Shown: positions 41,657-52,824, counted from the stretch's first letter. The stretch: 64,000 nt of DNA from Microplitis mediator (GCF_029852145.1 NC_079971.1:16022667-16086666), one strand, 5' to 3'. Numbers and translations are program-made. Notes: generated from the letters alone by a model not told the origin.

Positions 41657-42394
41657 TGTAAAGTAGAGGATGTACTAATTGGATCTGGTGCAGGTGTTGG
41701 TGATTTTAACAATCAAAAATTACTCAAGATTTGTAAAATATAAATTATAGATTTATTTACACTTATTTACACTTTAATTGTAAGAATACTGTATAGCGAA
41801 TGCGACTTAATACTAGCTAGCGAATGCGACTTAATACACGAGTATAAGAGAAACACGTGGTACTTTGTGGTTAAACACACGGAAATTACTTTGAGTAATT
41901 TATTATAAGCGGATGACAATTTATTTATATCCAATAAATAGCAGCCTTGATATACTGACTAAGTATTGAATATAATTCAGCACAAGAATTACTTTAAAAG
42001 CACAAGAAAACTTTTATAATAGCGAAGCGATTTTAGTACACGAGGTGAACTATTCAAAAGCACGTTGAGAATTAAATTATGAAAATGTCGTAAAAGAAAG
42101 CCCACAACGGTTTCTTTGTGACGTCAGAGCGGTCGACCAATGAGAAAATTAGACAACGACGCTAACGAGATTTCAGCCAATAGGAAAAATCCACGTAGCC
42201 CGTTGAGATCTTAAGCCAATGAGTGCGTTTCATGTCGCAACTCTTTTATTCAAAGTTGGAACTAATAATTCAAATGATGGAATTTTCCTATTGGTTGAGA
42301 TCTCGCGCGTAAGTTTGAATTAGCGAAAGTGCTGCCGACCTATTGGTGAGGCTCGGCGTTCTCAGGTGGTAGCGAATTGGGTCTTGACTGAACA
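41657..42394 (-). repeat. 5' LTR of BEL/Pao element
   Basis: 738 bp, the same as 36392-37128 except for one added A near 42147. It includes the CRE palindrome at 42119-42126 and the CCAAT cluster. Confidence 0.93.
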
Positions 42395-42445
42395 ATATAT
42401 ATATATATATATATATTTACAATAATGATAATAACAATAATCAAG

Positions 42446-42894
42446 TTAAAATTCACCGTCCATGTTTAGTCCATTGAAGTCAGCAGCTTCCATATTTAAC
42501 TGGTTCAGCAGCACCTGACAATTTCGTTGCAGTTGGTGGTATTGGAGCTGCCAGTAATCGATTTCCTGGCTTTGCTCTACGAATACTGAAGCATCGAGGT
42601 CCTGCAGCGCTCGTAAACGTTTTACTTCCCCTTCGAGCCACTGTTCACGTTCCTGATGCCGCTGCAGGTCCGATTGCTGCTGCTGTATCTGAAGCTGCTG
42701 CTGCCCCATCTGAAGCTGCCACTGCTCCATCTGAAGCTGCTGCTGCTGCTGAACTTGTTGGAGTCTCTCAATCTCCATCGACTGCTGCTCACGTATGTGG
42801 TCCAATCCACGCATCAATTCAACTTCAACTGAAAAAAAAAATACAAACAAATAAGATTAAAAATTTTATTCAAATAATAATGATAATAATTATA

Positions 42895-42943
<49 letters not shown>

Positions 42944-43068
42944 CATCATAAGTTGATGTTGAGTCAGAGTCGCTGATCTCTGGTGATGGTGGTTTACGGG
43001 TATACCAAAGGGGCTTACCCCCATGAATCAATGGAGCTGCTGGCCGTCGTCTGCACTGCTGCTCTCGA

Positions 43069-43099
<31 letters not shown>

Positions 43100-43562
43100 C
43101 GGCTACTCCCAGCAGTTCGTCGATGTCGAGCTGATCATTCAGCACATCATCGATTGCTGTATCCATTGATTGATCATCATCAACATTGAACCATCCGGTT
43201 GACTCCATCAGTGTGTTGACCAGCGATGGAGGTGGTGCGACTGTTGGTGAACCCAACATCGCTTGATTTTTAAAAAAATCAACAGCGCGCTCCTCAACCA
43301 GTGTATAATTCTCAGCTGATGGTTCATCTGCTGAATCATGGGTTAACTTGAACCACCAATGATCATCAGTCCAAGTTAACCGGGTTGGCATTTCACCGTC
43401 AATGGTGAAGATATGGTCCCATAACCATTCGCATTTTATAGCCGTATCATCATTCAGCAAGCACATCCCGACCTCGCGATCTACTTCCTCAAAAATAAGG
43501 AAGTGTGAGTGGCTGCTGATCCACTCATCAGGGATGTAGCATGAGGTGATCATATTACCCAT
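42446..43562 (-). CDS. Spliced glutamine-rich protein of element 2
   Basis: Two exons. Exon A (43562-42944) starts MGNMITSCYIP and carries the same N-terminal pattern as the element 1 gene (CY-x-P-x-x-W, then DHIFTIDGEMPTRLT and WWF), then an acidic region and a Gln run. GT at 42943-42942 and CAG at 42831-42829 remove 115 bases, including the ATT microsatellite, and the split Val codon restores the frame. Exon B (42828-42446) is a Gln-rich coiled coil (EIERLQQVQQQQQLQ ...) ending NGLNMDGEF. A leader intron (43655-43566) with GTAAGT and a T-rich acceptor precedes the ATG. Likely a nuclear regulator; unproven. Confidence 0.7.
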
Positions 43563-45705
43563 ATTCTACAAAAAATTTAAATCAAAATGAAAAAAAATGG
43601 AAACAAGAAAATAATAAGAATGTTATAAAAAAATAACTCAGATTTATGTACTTACATTTTTATTCTTGAAGAAGAATTGATATAAAACCAAAAAGATTTA
43701 AAAATTTGAAGATTGTTTTTTACTTAATAACACAAACACAAACACACACTAAACTTTTAAAAATTCAAATGAAATTTAAAAAACTTTTAAAAAATTGAAC
43801 GTTTTACCGAATTACACACACACACAAAACACACACTACACTACACTTGTGTTGAATTTAAAAAAATTTTAAAAGTGTAAAAAATTTTTTTGATTAAAAG
43901 TTTGACTTGATGACGTACACTTATTATGAATTCAATGAAAAAAAAATTTTTAACTGTAAAAATTCAAAGTTGCACTACACTTTGAAGTTTTGAGTAGAAT
44001 ATATGTTATATTATAAAAATGCACCTACTTATATACTAGAAACCCCTACTTAAATATTGAAAAAAAATGTCCTACCCATAATTATCTTGAAATGACCAAT
44101 AGTCAAAACGTTTCAGTAAAAGTTAACAAAAATCTCATGACTATTTCCACTACCATCAAAAATCAATTTTGAGCTCCACCCATAAAAATTTTTTCTATAA
44201 AATTTATATGTTATGAAAACAATTATTAAATAAATTTATATATGTCTTAATGATTTTTCTTATTTAAATTTTAATAAAATTATAATTGAAGCTTTTCCAT
44301 ATAATGAAATACAAATGAGTAAGCTTCTAAATAAACTATATCAAGAGATCTTGAAAAATTCTGAAAACTGATTACTTCTATACTAAAAGTTTTATGCATG
44401 AGAAATTTGATAATTTCATTGGCTTAATCTGATTTAAATATTTTCCATATAAAATATAATCTAATTTTTTTAATTTTAATAAATTATAATTAAAGCTTTT
44501 CCATATAAAGAAATACAAATTAGTAAGTTTCTAAATAAACTATATCAAGAGATCGCAAAAAAAATTTTCAAAACTAATTATTTACATACTAAAAGTTTTA
44601 TACATAAGAAATTTGCTAATTTTCATTGGCTTTTAATCTAATTTATATATTTTTCTCATATACGACAATCATTTATGGTTTAATAAAATCATATGTTGAA
44701 TATATTATTTAATGGTTATTTATATGGAAGATAATTAGTGATAATTCGTTTATTCTTTCAGCATTGTTATCAATACAATCAGTTTTAAGTTTTTAATCCT
44801 ATCATAAAATAGAGTAGTTCTTTAAGTGAGTCATTTAGTTATAACTAAAATATAAATTGTCGATATACGCACGAGCTTATGGAAGGACCTTATTTGTATA
44901 GAGGCCATAAAATTTCTCACTTTCCTTTCCAATACAAATAACCCATAAGAGGTATAAATTATATTTGAACGATTTCTTATCTTCAATTATTAGTATACCT
45001 TACGTAGCAAACGTTTTTTGTTTTTTAATGCAATGTTGAAAAATATTTTTTTCACTAAGATTCTTATCACAACACTATAGAGAAAATATAAACTAACATA
45101 ATTATGAATCAGTTAAGAGGCAATAGAAAAAATATTTTTTATCAAATAACATTTAAAAAATTGTTAAAAATAAGTATTTTTATGATTTTACATAATTATG
45201 ATAGTGCATTAGATTATTTTAATCTCCATTGAATCAGTTAAGAGAGGCAATAAAAAAATAAAAATATTTTTTTATCAAATAATATTAAAGAAAATTGTTA
45301 AAAATAATTATTTTCATAATTATGTTGAGGTGATTTACTGCTACACATATATGCACATCCAAATTTTCATTTTTTTTGTAATGAATCATGAAATAAAAAT
45401 AATAATAATAATGATAAATATACAACTAAAAAATATCAATGATGAAGGAAATAAAATGCATCCTTTTAAGTACCCTTATCTTAAAATTTATACATTAAAA
45501 TTTTTTAAGAATGCGTCATATTGTTAAACATTTAAAAGAGAAATTGTTATTCCTAGAATTGATATAAATAATGATAACTTCAAGATTGCCCATTGGTCAG
45601 AAGTTTTATCATTATCTATATAAAGAAGGAGTTTTCAGTAAACATCATCAGTTGACTTTTTAAGTTAAACACGATTTTAACTGTGAAAATTGTAACAAAA
45701 TCATA
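43563..45705. repeat. Non-coding region with direct repeats upstream of PolB, element 2
   Basis: No gene. Two units of about 204 bp begin near 44291 and 44495, sharing GCTTTTCCATATAA, CTAAATAAACTATATCAAGA and CTAAAAGTTTTA. A second pair begins near 45105 and 45231, sharing GAATCAGTTAAGAG and TTTATCAAATAA. The position matches the 268-bp repeats of element 1, but the sequence does not. Confidence 0.7.
45617..45639 (+). promoter_or_regulatory. Candidate PolB promoter, element 2
   Basis: TATATAAAG at 45617-45625 and an initiator TTCAGTA around 45634-45640, with the ATG 66 bases further on. Element 1 has TATCAGTTCG about 90 bases before its PolB ATG but no obvious TATA box. Confidence 0.55.
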
Positions 45706-48700
45706 ATGTCTATCGTTGAATATAATAATATTCTTAAAACAGTGGCTCAAGCTTATGAGCTATTATCTAAGCTTGATGCTGTGAGTGAAGAGAAATGTCT
45801 CACGTGGATAAGAATTTGTAATGACACTTGTGAACAGTTCAATAAATTATTATTAGAACGTAAAAGCAGTGTTCATGAGAGGAAAAACTTACAAACTAAC
45901 ATCTCACTTCTGTGCTGGTATAGTGATAAACTTTTACAATTATCTAAACCAGTGACTGGCGGTGCTCTCAATGCTAATAATATTGTTCAATGGCGAGACT
46001 TGGAAAATGCCTTCCAAAATAGAATTAAGACTGGTTGTGTTGTTAATCTGGGGCATATTGACTTGAGAGCATTTTTAAATGATGCGAAAGTTTTAATAAT
46101 TGAAAAAATTAATAATATTCGAGAACATGAGGGAAACCTCAAAGTAAGCGTCACTCTTTTATGTGGTTTTGAAAATGTTAAAAGTGACGTTACTATAAAA
46201 GACAATAAATCCTTCAAAACTAAAAGTGATGAAATTTTAATATCTACTTCACTTGCTGATTGGTTCAATGATAGTGTATATGAGCCGCTATTGAAAAAAG
46301 TTGAAGAATTCAATCAGAAAGATTCGGGGTGGAGTTTGAGTGAAATTATAAACTTGATTGTAAATATATCACGATTCGCTCCACTGCAAGTTGGTTTTTC
46401 AACATATATGAATCTACCCCAAGATATTAAACAGAAGAGTGCTGTTCTAAACATCAAGAATAATGATGTCTACTGTTTTCTGTGGTGCATCAAAGCTGCA
46501 TTGTTTCCAGCAAGAAATAACCATCCTGAAAGAGTGTCATCATATCAACATGTGGATGCAGTTTTCAACCATCAAGGTATTAGATTTCCGATATCTCTCA
46601 AAGATATCCCTAAATTTGAAAAACTGAATAATTTAAGAATCAACGTTTACGGTATAGAATCGGAAACTGTTAAAAATAATGAAGATAATTTAGATAATAT
46701 TATAGTTCCTTTATATTTAAGTTCAAATAATTCTGATAAAGAAACTATTCACTTATTAATGGTTGAGACAGATATTACTTTGCATGATGATGATGAAAAT
46801 CCTGATAGTTATCAACCTATACATCATTTCGCTTTGATTAAAAATCTCTCTCGACTAGTCAAATCTCAAATTTCAAAGTCTAAATCAAGATTATGGTTTT
46901 GCGATCGATGTTTAAATCATTTTAGATATGAACATTCACTTGAGAAACACAAGCCAGATTGTTTGAAATATAATAAAGTAAGAATGAGATTGCCGGAGAA
47001 AGATGAAGATAAGGTACTAAGTTTTAAAAATTTAAAATATAAGGATCCAGTACCGTTTGTAGTCTATGCTGACCTTGAATGTACTCTCGAGATCGGTGCA
47101 GATGATACACAAAAGCATGTCCCTCACAGTGTAGCTTATTACCTGCAGTGTAATTATGACAATTCTTTATCTAAGTTCGAAATCAATCGTTCACCTGATT
47201 GTATTATATGGTTTTTAAGAAAATTAGAAATCTTAGGTAGAAATGTTAACAAAGTTTTAAAAAATAATGTTAAAATGTTACCGCTCACAATTGATGAGCA
47301 ACATTATCATAATAATTCAAAACTTTGTCACATCTGTGGAAAACCATTTAAATTAGCCAATGAAATAAGATGTCGCGATCATTGCCATTTTACTGGAAAG
47401 TATCGAGGTCCTGCACATAATGCATGTAATTTAAATTATAAACGGAGTCATACTATTCCTGTTGTTTTTCATAATCTATCTGGTTATGATTCACATTTCA
47501 TTATTAGATCATTATCTACAGTTTTCGAAGGTCAAATCAATATTTTACCAATTAATAAAGAAAAATATATTGCATTCACCAAGTCAATAAAAAATACATT
47601 CGTAAAGTTGAGATTTATAGACTCTTTTCGTTTTATGGCATCAAGTATTGAAAAATTAGCTTCATATCTTGACGATGGTGATAAGAAAATTACAAAAAAA
47701 TATTACTCTGACTCACAGCAATTTCAATTAGCTATACGTAAAGGTGTATTTCCCTATGAATACATTGATTCAATTGATAAGCTTGACGATACTAAATTAC
47801 CTGAAAAAAAATTATTTTATTCCAAACTTAATGATTGTGATATTTCAGACGAAGATTACAATCATGCCAAACAAGTTTGGAATAAATTTAATATAAATAC
47901 CCTCGGTGAATATTCAGATTTATATTTAAAAACTGACGTATTATTACTGGCTGATATATTTGAGAATTTCCGCAGCAGTTGTTACAAAACATATGAATTA
48001 GATCCATTGCATTATTACACTGCACCAGGGCTTGCTTTTGATGCTATGCTTAAACTCACAGATGTAAAATTAGATTTATTAGATGATCCTGAGATGATAT
48101 TATTTTTTGAAAAAGGCATTAGAGGCGGTGTTTCCCAATGTACAAATCGATACGCAAAAGCTAATAATCGATTCATGGGCGAAGATTTTGATCAAAGCAA
48201 AGATGAATCTTATCTCATGTATTATGATGTAAATAATTTATATGGAGCAGCTATGAGCATGCCTTTGCCTCAAGGTTCTTTTGAGTGGATACATGAGGAT
48301 ATTGATGTACAAAATGTTGATAAATTTTTTAATGATAACAAGTCAATTGGATATATTTTAGAAGTAGATTTAGAATATCCTATAGAATTACATGATGAGC
48401 ATAGAGATTTACCCCTTTGCCCTGAACATTTTATACCACCAGGCAGTAAATATTCTAAATTAGCTACAACACTTTATTCTAAGGAGAAATATGTTATTCA
48501 TTATATAAATTTACAGCAGTGTCTTAATTTAGGAATGAAGCTTGTAAAAGTTCATCGAGTTTTGAAATTCAAGCAATCAGCTTGGTTAAAGCAATATATT
48601 GATAAAAATACTGAATGTCGCAAAAACGCACAAAATGAATTTGAAAAGAACTTTTACAAGCTTATGAATAATGCTGTATTTGGTAAAACTATGGAAAATG

Positions 48701-49464
48701 TTCGAAAATATTCAGATGTGAGAATGGTGAACAAGTGGGAGGGTAGATATGGGGCAAAAGCTCTGATATCAAAACCTAATTTCCATAGTTTTATAATTTA
48801 CGATGAAAACCTAGTCATAATAGAATTAAGGAGAGTAAATCTATACTTTAATAAACCAATTTACATTGGTTTTAGCATCATAGACTTATCAAAAACTTTT
48901 ATTTATGATTTTCACTATAACTATATTAAGAAAAATTTTAATGTTAATGAATCAAAATTATTATACACTGATACTGATAGTTTAATTTATCAATTTAATG
49001 TACCTAATATCTATGACACCATCAAACGCGACATCGAAAAGTTTGATACCTCTGACTACCCACCAAATAATGTTTACAACATTCCATTGAAAAATAAAAA
49101 AGTAATTGGACTTATGAAAGATGAGTGCAATGGTCAAATAATGGCCAAGTTCGTTGGGTTACGTGCAAAACTTTATGCATTCAAAATTCATAAGAATAAT
49201 ATAGCTAAAAAGAGAGCTAAGGGTGTCAAAGGATCCACTTTGCGAAAGATCACGTTTGATGATTTTCAGAATTGTCTAGTGAACCATGTACATATAACAA
49301 AACATCAATATTTGATTAGAAGTAGTCATCATGATGTGAAAACAATTAAACAGAGTAAATTAGCATTAAGTTGGAATGATAATAAAAGGAAATTAAGTGA
49401 CACCTCAACTGATACTTTACCTTGGGGTTATAAATTATCAAATAAAAAGATAAAAACTAGATAA
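45706..49464 (+). CDS. polB: Protein-primed family B DNA polymerase of element 2
   Basis: 1252 residues, collinear with the element 1 enzyme. Exonuclease I D456-x-E458 (YADLECTL), the HNH-like Cys/His knuckle (CHICGKPF ... CRDHCHFTGKYRG ... CNL), exonuclease II HNLSGYDSHF, exonuclease III YLKTDVLLL (D744), motif A YYDVNNLYG (D841), motif B KLMNNAVFGKTMEN, and motif C YTDTDS (D1089, D1091) are all present. Differences from element 1 are spread along the whole protein and concentrate in the N-terminal third. Poly(A) signals follow at 49503-49508 and 49513-49518. Confidence 0.96.
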   Translation: MSIVEYNNILKTVAQAYELLSKLDAVSEEKCLTWIRICNDTCEQFNKLLLERKSSVHERKNLQTNISLLCWYSDKLLQLSKPVTGGALNANNIVQWRDLENAFQNRIKTGCVVNLGHIDLRAFLNDAKVLIIEKINNIREHEGNLKVSVTLLCGFENVKSDVTIKDNKSFKTKSDEILISTSLADWFNDSVYEPLLKKVEEFNQKDSGWSLSEIINLIVNISRFAPLQVGFSTYMNLPQDIKQKSAVLNIKNNDVYCFLWCIKAALFPARNNHPERVSSYQHVDAVFNHQGIRFPISLKDIPKFEKLNNLRINVYGIESETVKNNEDNLDNIIVPLYLSSNNSDKETIHLLMVETDITLHDDDENPDSYQPIHHFALIKNLSRLVKSQISKSKSRLWFCDRCLNHFRYEHSLEKHKPDCLKYNKVRMRLPEKDEDKVLSFKNLKYKDPVPFVVYADLECTLEIGADDTQKHVPHSVAYYLQCNYDNSLSKFEINRSPDCIIWFLRKLEILGRNVNKVLKNNVKMLPLTIDEQHYHNNSKLCHICGKPFKLANEIRCRDHCHFTGKYRGPAHNACNLNYKRSHTIPVVFHNLSGYDSHFIIRSLSTVFEGQINILPINKEKYIAFTKSIKNTFVKLRFIDSFRFMASSIEKLASYLDDGDKKITKKYYSDSQQFQLAIRKGVFPYEYIDSIDKLDDTKLPEKKLFYSKLNDCDISDEDYNHAKQVWNKFNINTLGEYSDLYLKTDVLLLADIFENFRSSCYKTYELDPLHYYTAPGLAFDAMLKLTDVKLDLLDDPEMILFFEKGIRGGVSQCTNRYAKANNRFMGEDFDQSKDESYLMYYDVNNLYGAAMSMPLPQGSFEWIHEDIDVQNVDKFFNDNKSIGYILEVDLEYPIELHDEHRDLPLCPEHFIPPGSKYSKLATTLYSKEKYVIHYINLQQCLNLGMKLVKVHRVLKFKQSAWLKQYIDKNTECRKNAQNEFEKNFYKLMNNAVFGKTMENVRKYSDVRMVNKWEGRYGAKALISKPNFHSFIIYDENLVIIELRRVNLYFNKPIYIGFSIIDLSKTFIYDFHYNYIKKNFNVNESKLLYTDTDSLIYQFNVPNIYDTIKRDIEKFDTSDYPPNNVYNIPLKNKKVIGLMKDECNGQIMAKFVGLRAKLYAFKIHKNNIAKKRAKGVKGSTLRKITFDDFQNCLVNHVHITKHQYLIRSSHHDVKTIKQSKLALSWNDNKRKLSDTSTDTLPWGYKLSNKKIKTR

Positions 49465-49502
49465 TAATATAGATAAAATGTATTTAATTCTAAGTTTGTA
49501 AA

Positions 49503-49518
49503 AATAAATTTGAATAAA
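49503..49518 (+). terminator. Poly(A) signals of PolB, element 2
   Basis: Two AATAAA hexamers lie 39 and 49 bases past the stop. A complementary TTTATT at 49567-49572 could serve the converging integrase transcript. Confidence 0.5.
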
Positions 49519-49602
49519 TATGGTTGATATTAAAATAAATACTCAGAATTGTTTATTATTATTATTTTTATTTATTAATACTATAGAAAATACATGATAA
49601 TT

Positions 49603-50532
49603 TTATGAATCAGACTCATTAATCCAACTATTATGTGAATTATCAAAGCCTAGCCATTTAACGTACATTTTATTTCCACGTTTTTTTAAAATTTTCTCAA
49701 CTAGATAAACATCTGAATACTTGACTTTACTGAGTTCTTCAGCATAAAATCCTCCTTCGATCGGTTGATCCTGATAATCAATCAGCTTGTATGTTATTGG
49801 ATTTGTTTTTTGTATTGTCTTAATTGTGAAAATTTCAGTCGTCCAGTTTGGTGTGTAACCCTTTTCAAACACATGTTTATACTTGCTTATTCGAACTTTA
49901 TCTCCAACTTTAAATTTATTTTGTTTTCGCGCCTGTTTACTTTGAAGAGGTTTGTAAATTGTCTGAAGTATGTGTTCTTCATTACCAACAGTTACATCTG
50001 CAGGTTTCTTTTTGATGGTCCGATGTTTCGTGTGGTTATAATTATCGATCAAGTCCTCAAGTATATCGATCCATTTGTAATTTCCACGTTCTGTAAACTC
50101 GCGCCACATTTTATTTTTAAGGGTTCGATTGAAACGTTCACATATGGATGCCTTCAAATTACTAAATGTTGAGTACATATGAATCCTATAATGTTTCATG
50201 AGATCTTTGAATTCTTCATTATAAAATTCTTTGCCTTGATCAACGTGAAGATTTTTAGGTTTCCGCCCTTGCTGTAACACAGAATTCATAGCGTTTTTAA
50301 CGTCACTGCCACTTTTACTTTTGATTGGAACTGCCCAAGCGTACTTTGAAAAATTATCTATAATTGTGAGTAGATATTTATATCCACTATTAGCTGAAGA
50401 GTATGGTATCATCTCAACCAAATCAGCTTGCCAAGTTTCATCGAGTCCTCGAATGTCAACATGACGACGAGTATAATTTTTTCGTGCTGGTTTGTGAAGC
50501 TCTTGAGCTATGACTTTCTTCTTATTTTCCAT
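49603..50532 (-). CDS. Retroviral-type integrase with chromodomain, element 2
   Basis: An intact 309-residue integrase from the ATG at 50532, which aligns with the element 1 start; the ATG at 50562 would add 10 unrelated residues. The catalytic acids are Asp in TWQADLVEM, Asp in HVDQGKEFYN and Glu in ICERFNRTLKNKMW. The C-terminal half has an SH3-like segment (FKVGDKVRISKYKHVFEKG) and a chromodomain (YVKWLGFDNSHNSW) that could guide integration to chromatin. No HHCC zinc domain precedes the core. The start overlaps the fibre-like stop by 11 bases. Confidence 0.94.
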   Translation of the reverse strand: MENKKKVIAQELHKPARKNYTRRHVDIRGLDETWQADLVEMIPYSSANSGYKYLLTIIDNFSKYAWAVPIKSKSGSDVKNAMNSVLQQGRKPKNLHVDQGKEFYNEEFKDLMKHYRIHMYSTFSNLKASICERFNRTLKNKMWREFTERGNYKWIDILEDLIDNYNHTKHRTIKKKPADVTVGNEEHILQTIYKPLQSKQARKQNKFKVGDKVRISKYKHVFEKGYTPNWTTEIFTIKTIQKTNPITYKLIDYQDQPIEGGFYAEELSKVKYSDVYLVEKILKKRGNKMYVKWLGFDNSHNSWINESDS

Positions 50533-51034
50533 GTTTTTCAAGTTTAGATATTCTACGTTCAAAATCAGCTAATATTCCACCATTACGTATTACAGATCTC
50601 GTAAGCGTTGATATACGATTTTCTTGCGTTTGGCTATATAGAACCAGTTCACTATGACTCTCTTCTAATGCACTCACTTTGGTTGTCAATTTGTTAATGA
50701 GGTCTTGATCTCTACTTATCATTTGATTCTCTAGCTTAACTATTTCAACCGTTACTTTATCTTCAAGATCAGTCATACGATGTTTATTGTAGTCACTGAT
50801 TGCTTTTACACTGTCTAATTCTTGTTTTATTGCAATTTTCATGGTATTATATGTGATTGCATTACTTCCATTCTTAGGTTCTGCAACATTACATAACCTT
50901 TTTCCATCCAAGTCGAACTGTCCATCATCTGTTAACTTGAAACCTTTTCCAGGCGGTCCAACACCACTACTACAGCCTTTAAATTGCGCCTGATTCGATT
51001 GTGAAGATACACGTCCAAATATATCGATACCCAT
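50522..51034 (-). CDS. Fibre-like coiled-coil protein, element 2
   Basis: 170 residues, homologous to 7615-8118: MGIDIFGRVS start, GPPGKGFKLT, a tail-fibre-like strand (DGQFDLDGKRLCNVAEP ... NAIT), and a long heptad-rich helix to the end. The N-terminal strand is better conserved than the helix, as expected for a fibre with a virion-binding foot. The function is inferred. Confidence 0.7.
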   Translation of the reverse strand: MGIDIFGRVSSQSNQAQFKGCSSGVGPPGKGFKLTDDGQFDLDGKRLCNVAEPKNGSNAITYNTMKIAIKQELDSVKAISDYNKHRMTDLEDKVTVEIVKLENQMISRDQDLINKLTTKVSALEESHSELVLYSQTQENRISTLTRSVIRNGGILADFERRISKLEKHGK

Positions 51035-51096
51035 TTTGATGATCCGCTCTTCTCGAATGTTACTTTATAAATGATAAATTATTGTTAATGCCCCTC

Positions 51097-52059
51097 TTAA
51101 TAAATAATTTCAGCTTCACGCAGCTCTTCAATAATTGAAATTATCTCATTCGAATGACTAGAGTTGCCAGCTGTTTGAGATGCTATCAACAGACGAAGGC
51201 GATCTACAAGTTCATTAGGATCATCCCAATAAATATAATCCACATATTTTCGTTTCTTTGAAACAGTCATAAAGTTAGGCAGCCCTTTACCTCTTTTTAT
51301 TGGTGATCCAACAAAGTCAGCAATATATTTAATATATTTAGAACTCTTATCAACATAAAGACTTCTTTCAGATTCATAATTTTTCTTGTGTGTATTTGTG
51401 GATATGATCAGTTTATGGTACACATCTAAGTCATTTTTAGTAATAGATTTTTCATTTGGATCACTTTTAAACAACAATTCTATAAGCCCTGGAGATAAGA
51501 TATGATTTTGATGATTCACTAAAATAGTATTATCACCAAATTGGACAGGTGAATTACCAAAAAATAATTGGTTATTTTTTTTACGAATACCAAATCTTGT
51601 ATCTAGGCCTTTAGGATTTTTTTTATTCAACATCTCAATATATTTAGATATAGAGTTATCATATTTCAGTGGTGTGCTTGTAGAGGTTGGAGGGTTCGAT
51701 ATAATGGTTTCATCCAAGTTGATGCTACTAGTACTGTTCACATTTAAATCATCATAAGTATTCTGACCATGATGTATGTCACTATTATCATTAATAGTTT
51801 GATAGTCACTATGTTCACGTTTCTTCAGAAAAAAATTTTGCACTGATTCATCCTCTTTTTAAATTTCTTGTTTCAATGCCTTTGAATTCTCAACTAACGT
51901 CCTTAACGGTGTCACTATAGGTTTAAACATTTCATTTGCAGTTTGTTCCGAAGTGTCTTTATCAACTTTTAATATTTTATGTTTCTGTCTTATTGCATCA
52001 CTAACTTTAGATATTTGTAGCAGCATATCTTTCTGCTGAGAAATATTTCTACACGCCAT
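51097..52059 (-). pseudogene. DUF8207-like protein with an in-frame stop, element 2
   Basis: The first segment (52059-51862) matches the element 1 N-terminus (NISQQKDMLLQIS ... MFKPIVTPLRTLVE). A TAA at 51859-51861 then stops it. The same frame continues without any shift through the linker, the central domain (RFGIRKKNN ... LSPGLIELLFK ... TNTHKKNYE) and the conserved tail (YIYWDDPNELVDRLRLL ... ISIIEELREA) to 51097. A single point change would explain the break. Readthrough or splicing cannot be excluded. Confidence 0.85.
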
Positions 52060-52110
52060 GTTTGCACTCTTGAATGTCCTTTATAACTGTGTCAATTTGT
52101 ATAGTGATGA

Positions 52111-52824
52111 TTAATTTATACTTATAAAACAGTCAAAACCTTTTCTATAACGTCCATTATTCAATTCACTATCCTTATCAATAACAACAAATTCGTGTTT
52201 GTTATCACTTTTCTTATCATTCCAGCATGCTGAACATAAATCTTTGAATTCACTGTATGGCATATCTGTATTCACATGATCATCATATATGTGCTTCAAA
52301 TTCATTTCATCTTGACGAAAAAGTACAAGAAAATTGGCATTGTCACGTATCAGATGTTTTGGTATACGTGTATAGGTTTGACAGAGATAAAAGCTATCAA
52401 CATTTTTGTGTCGCCCCATACAAAAATATGCTCTGACATGATCTTGCTTCTCACAAGCTACGTCATCGAATATCGTAAGAGAATTTGGTTGCGCATCATC
52501 TGGATTAACAACTGATTCATGATCATTAAATGGGAAGTATCCAACTCCTTCTATAGGCTGTAGTGCTGACTCTAAGAATTTATATTTAGGTTGACTCAGT
52601 GATTTAGAGTATACATAAATGTTCTCAAATCTCAAACCGTTAGGATGAGTAATTAGTGCAAGGAGTGCATTTGTTTTCCCACAATTTGATGGTCCACAAA
52701 GGACTGCTCGAACAGTATTTGGTAGCAGTGCACCATGACGTTTTTGAATTTTTTTCTCATCACCTTGAATTATTTGATCAAAATTGATCACAGGTAATTT
52801 AGCTGTCTGTTTTTCAAACTTCAT
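52111..52824 (-). CDS. FtsK/HerA-type genome-packaging ATPase, element 2
   Basis: 237 residues and one of the best-conserved proteins between the two elements. Walker A GPSNCGKT (about residues 44-51), Walker B LTIFDD (about 120), and the FYLCQTYTRIPKHLIRDN segment are all present. The ending RYRKGFDCFI is also shared with element 1. Intact. Confidence 0.94.
   Translation of the reverse strand: MKFEKQTAKLPVINFDQIIQGDEKKIQKRHGALLPNTVRAVLCGPSNCGKTNALLALITHPNGLRFENIYVYSKSLSQPKYKFLESALQPIEGVGYFPFNDHESVVNPDDAQPNSLTIFDDVACEKQDHVRAYFCMGRHKNVDSFYLCQTYTRIPKHLIRDNANFLVLFRQDEMNLKHIYDDHVNTDMPYSEFKDLCSACWNDKKSDNKHEFVVIDKDSELNNGRYRKGFDCFISIN

Larger units (their letters stand above)
36392..42394 (-). mobile_element. 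BEL/Pao LTR retrotransposon inserted in element 2
   Basis: LTRs of 737 and 738 bp have TG...CA ends and one visible difference (an extra A in the right copy). A tRNA-Tyr-type primer site and a purine tract are in place for - strand transcription. Pol is one intact frame of 1353 codons, but Gag is reduced to a 68-codon relic. ATATA flanks both sides, in an AT run. The near-identical LTRs show a recent insertion, later than the provirus integration. Confidence 0.95.
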
